A DNA stretch of 64,000 bases from positions 186,001 through 250,000 of the forward strand of contig NZ_PPSL01000005.1 of assembly GCF_002954265.1 (NCBI RefSeq), given 5' to 3'. Below the pieces are notes generated by a model. The model had not been told where the DNA came from. It worked only from the letters and a program-made list of their open reading frames with translations, and searched no databases. This DNA is from Flavipsychrobacter stenotrophus (GTDB lineage Bacteria > Bacteroidota > Bacteroidia > Chitinophagales > Chitinophagaceae). This document shows, piece by piece, positions 61,166 to 64,000 of this stretch (positions within the stretch are counted from its first letter, which is position 1; each line of letters starts with the position of its first letter). A program made the translations under genes and the position numbers.

Positions 61166-63427
61166 TTAAAAAGAAACATTCAAGCCGGCCATTATTCTTA
61201 TTGGGTCTTCCCGCTGTCCGTAAAAAAGTTCAGTGTTATTTTTGCGGAGGTTCATATTGTATCCAACGCTCCTGTAGTGCTGATTAAGTGCATTCGTAAC
61301 ATTAGCAAACATAGAGACGTGTTTTCCAAATGTATAATGTACAGAAACATTTAGTAGCACATAACCAGGCAAAGTTTGTAATCTTACCAATTTACCCGTA
61401 GTATCCTGCGTACCAGGTAGATTTTGTGTTCCCATCAGCAAAAGCCGACCTGAAAAAGTAAATTTATTAGCCTTTACGTCTGTTCCAATGCGGACCATAA
61501 AGGGAGAAATGAACGCAGCTTGTCTATCATAACCCGCTCCATCCGGATCTTCGACCCTTGCATTTACATAGCTTAAAGAAGCATAAGAATTGAAAAACGC
61601 ATTACCTACCGTATGTTTTAAATTGAATAATATACTCCCCCCAACCGTATACTGCTTTTCATCGTTGATAAAAACTTCAATATAGTCAACAGGTATACCA
61701 TTAAACATATTGTTGTATAAATGAGATGATAGGTTATCATTTTCTGGTGCATATAGACCTGTAAGAATTGTGTAGTACCCATCCAGTGTTATAGTGAAGT
61801 TGTCACTAACATATCGATGAATACTCAACTCAAAGTTCTGTGACCTGACTGGCTCCAAATTCGGGTTCGGTAAATGAAGGAAAGATGCATGGTAAGTTTT
61901 CCCTGAATCCTGTGTGTCAAATGCTCCATACGATGCATAAGCGTCTGATGGGGCAGGTGAACGAAAAGCACTTCCATATAGCGCTTTAATAGTAGTTTGT
62001 TCATTAGCATTATACACTAAACAAAGTCGAGGATTAAATGTATGCCCATAGCGTGAGTTGTAATCGTATCTCGCACCAAGTGTGAAATTGATTTTCCGTA
62101 ACCATGCATACTGGACTTGTACATAAGATCCGATATTATTGTAATCAACTGAATAAAACTTAGCAGGCAAACCGTTGGGCTTATAAAAACTTTCGGTCCC
62201 TGCATAGCTGCTTTGCAACCTGCTGTTAGCAGGTTCATCCAAGTCAGCACTTTGCGGAATCACATGATATTTTTCAAAACTGGCTCCCCCAGTAGTCGTG
62301 AATTTATCAAAAATTTTATAGTCTAACTGTTCCTCTAGCCTGAAAGTAGAAGACTTTGAATATTTATACACAGGCTCCAGCAAGCTGAACAGATTACGGA
62401 AATTTGATTGCGGGTTAAGATAATATCGGTTTGCAGTAAATGAGGTAGTAGAAACCAACCGATTTAATGTTTTTTTATATCCTATAGATCCTGTTGTTAA
62501 ATCCTGCCCCATAAAGGCACTTTTATTATAGATTGCATTGTTAGTATTGTTCGAATACGATGTTGGGATTTTCGTATTGTTAGTAAAAAATGAAAATGTA
62601 AATGCGTTCAAATGAAGCATCGCATATACGTTGTAAGCTGACGTGGGTGCCTCGTAACGTGGGGTGATCGATTTTAGTGGGGTGATGGGCCCGTAAATAG
62701 TATTTAATGTTCCGATTTGATAGGGAGTAAGACTATAAGCGGGATCATCTTTATATACTTTACTATAGTCCGGCTGTCCATCATAACAATACTGCCCGGA
62801 AATAACAAAGCTCGAATTCTTTTTAATTTTTTTTGCCAAATAGAGTGTGCTATTGGTATATCTATATATGCCTGCTGCTGCTGTTGCTTCAATAACAATA
62901 TTTTTACTAGTAGGTATTTTTCTGGTAATGACATTAATAATACCCGACACAGCATCTGCACCGTACAACGCTGATGCTGGCCCATAGACGATCTCCACCT
63001 GCTCTGCAAGATTTATGGGGTAGTTTTCCATAATTGGCAATGCTTCGTTCGTAGGAGAGGATATTTTTATACCGTCAAGCAATATGATGAAATTTTGTTG
63101 CCCTTGTGTGCCGCGTATAGTTACGCTATTTCGTGAATCAGGGTATATTTTGTCATCCAGTTTAGTATCAGGGAGATCGATTATCACATCAAGCAAAGAT
63201 TGATATCCTCGCATTTTTATTTGATCTCTTGTGACAACAATTACCGTAGCCGGGGCAATACGTGCGTCTTGTAAAGTTTTACTAACAGTGCTAACGTTTA
63301 CATTGAGCAACTCCTTCAGGCTTAGATTATCGATGTTTGCTGTATCGTTTTGACTATACCCGTTATTATTTAAGGTCAGCAGTATAACACAGCAAATAAA
63401 TATACCGGATTGTATTTTTCGAATCAT
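61166..63427 (-). CDS. TonB-dependent receptor
   Basis: 753 residues, signal peptide ending near GYSQ. The plug domain begins NLSLKELLNVNVSTVSKTLQDARIAPATVIVVTRDQI, with SRNSVTIRGTQGQQNFIILLDGI and YGPASALYGADAVSGIINVITRKI, and the C-terminal ~600 residues have the alternating beta-strand pattern of a 22-stranded outer-membrane barrel, ending GLNVSF. There is no carboxypeptidase-like extension, so it is not a SusC type. The substrate is unknown. Between the YfiR gene (13 nt upstream) and the histidine kinase gene (14 nt downstream), in one operon. Confidence 0.92.
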   Translation of the reverse strand: MIRKIQSGIFICCVILLTLNNNGYSQNDTANIDNLSLKELLNVNVSTVSKTLQDARIAPATVIVVTRDQIKMRGYQSLLDVIIDLPDTKLDDKIYPDSRNSVTIRGTQGQQNFIILLDGIKISSPTNEALPIMENYPINLAEQVEIVYGPASALYGADAVSGIINVITRKIPTSKNIVIEATAAAGIYRYTNSTLYLAKKIKKNSSFVISGQYCYDGQPDYSKVYKDDPAYSLTPYQIGTLNTIYGPITPLKSITPRYEAPTSAYNVYAMLHLNAFTFSFFTNNTKIPTSYSNNTNNAIYNKSAFMGQDLTTGSIGYKKTLNRLVSTTSFTANRYYLNPQSNFRNLFSLLEPVYKYSKSSTFRLEEQLDYKIFDKFTTTGGASFEKYHVIPQSADLDEPANSRLQSSYAGTESFYKPNGLPAKFYSVDYNNIGSYVQVQYAWLRKINFTLGARYDYNSRYGHTFNPRLCLVYNANEQTTIKALYGSAFRSPAPSDAYASYGAFDTQDSGKTYHASFLHLPNPNLEPVRSQNFELSIHRYVSDNFTITLDGYYTILTGLYAPENDNLSSHLYNNMFNGIPVDYIEVFINDEKQYTVGGSILFNLKHTVGNAFFNSYASLSYVNARVEDPDGAGYDRQAAFISPFMVRIGTDVKANKFTFSGRLLLMGTQNLPGTQDTTGKLVRLQTLPGYVLLNVSVHYTFGKHVSMFANVTNALNQHYRSVGYNMNLRKNNTELFYGQREDPIRIMAGLNVSF

Positions 63428-63440
63428 ATTAAATTACGGT

Positions 63441-63965
63441 TTACTTTACAATTGTCCCTAGGTTTAAAAGTTCGGTTGCGATTTTCAACTCTCTTTGTTC
63501 AATATTGGTTTTATTAAATTCTAGTTTCAAATGGCCATTAGCCGTAATGAAATTTATGCAAGACCCTTTTCTGGCAAGGCCAGTGTTCTCTGACACTATT
63601 AGAACGGGATTTCCTATGGTGATATTTGCTATTCGTTTAACTTCCGAACTTTCATCCTCAGTAACAATTAGGATATGACAATAGTCCAATTCAGAGTATG
63701 AAGTATAGTGTTTCACCACAATACTTTGAAGGCCCACGTTTTTTTTTGATGTGTATAACCTAAGCTCTTCATACAATGGCGACTCCCCTACAATCCCGAT
63801 AATGAAATCGCCATTTTTTCTATTGGGGGGCCAGTCAACATATTTCGTGAAACGATAAATGATATTCGCTTTTACCCCATAGTCCTCCATCGGGGTTGCC
63901 TTGACTAAACCAGTCAATAACATTACTAATACGAGATATAAAAATATTTGAGCGTATCTTTTCAA
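63441..63965 (-). CDS. YfiR family periplasmic protein (DUF4154)
   Basis: 174 residues. Signal peptide MKRYAQIFLYLVLVMLLTGLVKA, then the YfiR/HmsC-like domain: DYGVKANIIYRFTKYVDWPPNR, FIIGIVGESPLYEELRLYTSKKNVGLQSIVVKHY, ILIVTEDESSEVKRI and SENTGLARKGSCINFITANGHLKLEFN. YfiR normally represses the diguanylate cyclase YfiN in Gammaproteobacteria. Here it is first in an operon with a TonB-dependent receptor and a histidine kinase, so it probably acts as a periplasmic partner of that kinase. No GGDEF protein is present. The start lies 35 nt from the window edge, so the promoter may be outside. Confidence 0.88.
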   Translation of the reverse strand: MKRYAQIFLYLVLVMLLTGLVKATPMEDYGVKANIIYRFTKYVDWPPNRKNGDFIIGIVGESPLYEELRLYTSKKNVGLQSIVVKHYTSYSELDYCHILIVTEDESSEVKRIANITIGNPVLIVSENTGLARKGSCINFITANGHLKLEFNKTNIEQRELKIATELLNLGTIVK

Positions 63966-64000
63966 TAATATGAATTAGTTTATTAAAAATGTTATTCAAA

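Noticed and set aside
29228-64000. Right attachment site of the tRNA-Leu element
   Set aside because: By-eye search for a second TTCGAATCTCCTTTGCCGCA-like sequence gave nothing; a computed search could still find a diverged copy.

Overview
The window looks like a chromosome segment of a Bacteroidota bacterium, most likely of the Chitinophagaceae type. The support is: several very large secreted proteins with the C-terminal Por/type IX secretion (T9SS) sorting domain (YPNP motif near the start, GIY/GVY motif near the end); promoters matching the Bacteroidota consensus TTTG / TAnnTTTG with few Shine-Dalgarno sequences; a TonB-dependent receptor; and WG-repeat, SBBP-repeat and PKD-repeat proteins typical of the phylum. 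Species cannot be named from sequence alone.

Region 1 (1-29 kb) is ordinary chromosome. It holds a partial GT39-like membrane glycosyltransferase, an SBBP propeller T9SS protein, an SF1 helicase, msrB, a Crp/Fnr regulator followed by pirin and YceI genes, an ABC-2 permease, moaA, a membrane Fe-S protein, a DUF695/RraB-like secreted protein, a small Lys-rich repeat protein, a lipoprotein, a WG-repeat protein, a TPR plus PstS-like lipoprotein operon, and a minus-strand run of small housekeeping enzymes ending with era, a PAP2 phosphatase and a methyltransferase. Its intergenic spaces are rich in short repeats: nonamer arrays, hairpins with an ACA loop, and a tandem 314-bp repeat at 14.2-14.8 kb.

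Region 2 (29.1-34.9 kb) is a mobile-element end. A tRNA-Leu(GAG) lies inside the 3' end of an antisense serine recombinase gene. Behind it come small unknown proteins (two related acidic ones, a zinc-finger protein), a gene surrounded by seven copies of the 9-mer CGTTTAACG and by imperfect direct repeats, and an XRE regulator with a paired inverted-repeat operator.

Region 3 (35-54.2 kb) is mostly surface protein: a 3115-residue PKD/Ig-like protein, two tandem paralogous T9SS proteins tightly coupled to an odd winged-helix/pseudo-receiver/LuxR regulator, and a 1485-residue NHL/Ig-like T9SS protein. This block may be cargo of the island, but I found no right-hand attachment site.

Region 4 (54.2-64 kb) has two divergent small winged-helix-like genes, a decayed receiver-domain pseudogene, another T9SS protein, an orphan PAS histidine kinase, and a YfiR - TonB-dependent receptor - histidine kinase operon that runs toward the right edge. 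By eye this region is more AT-rich than the rest.
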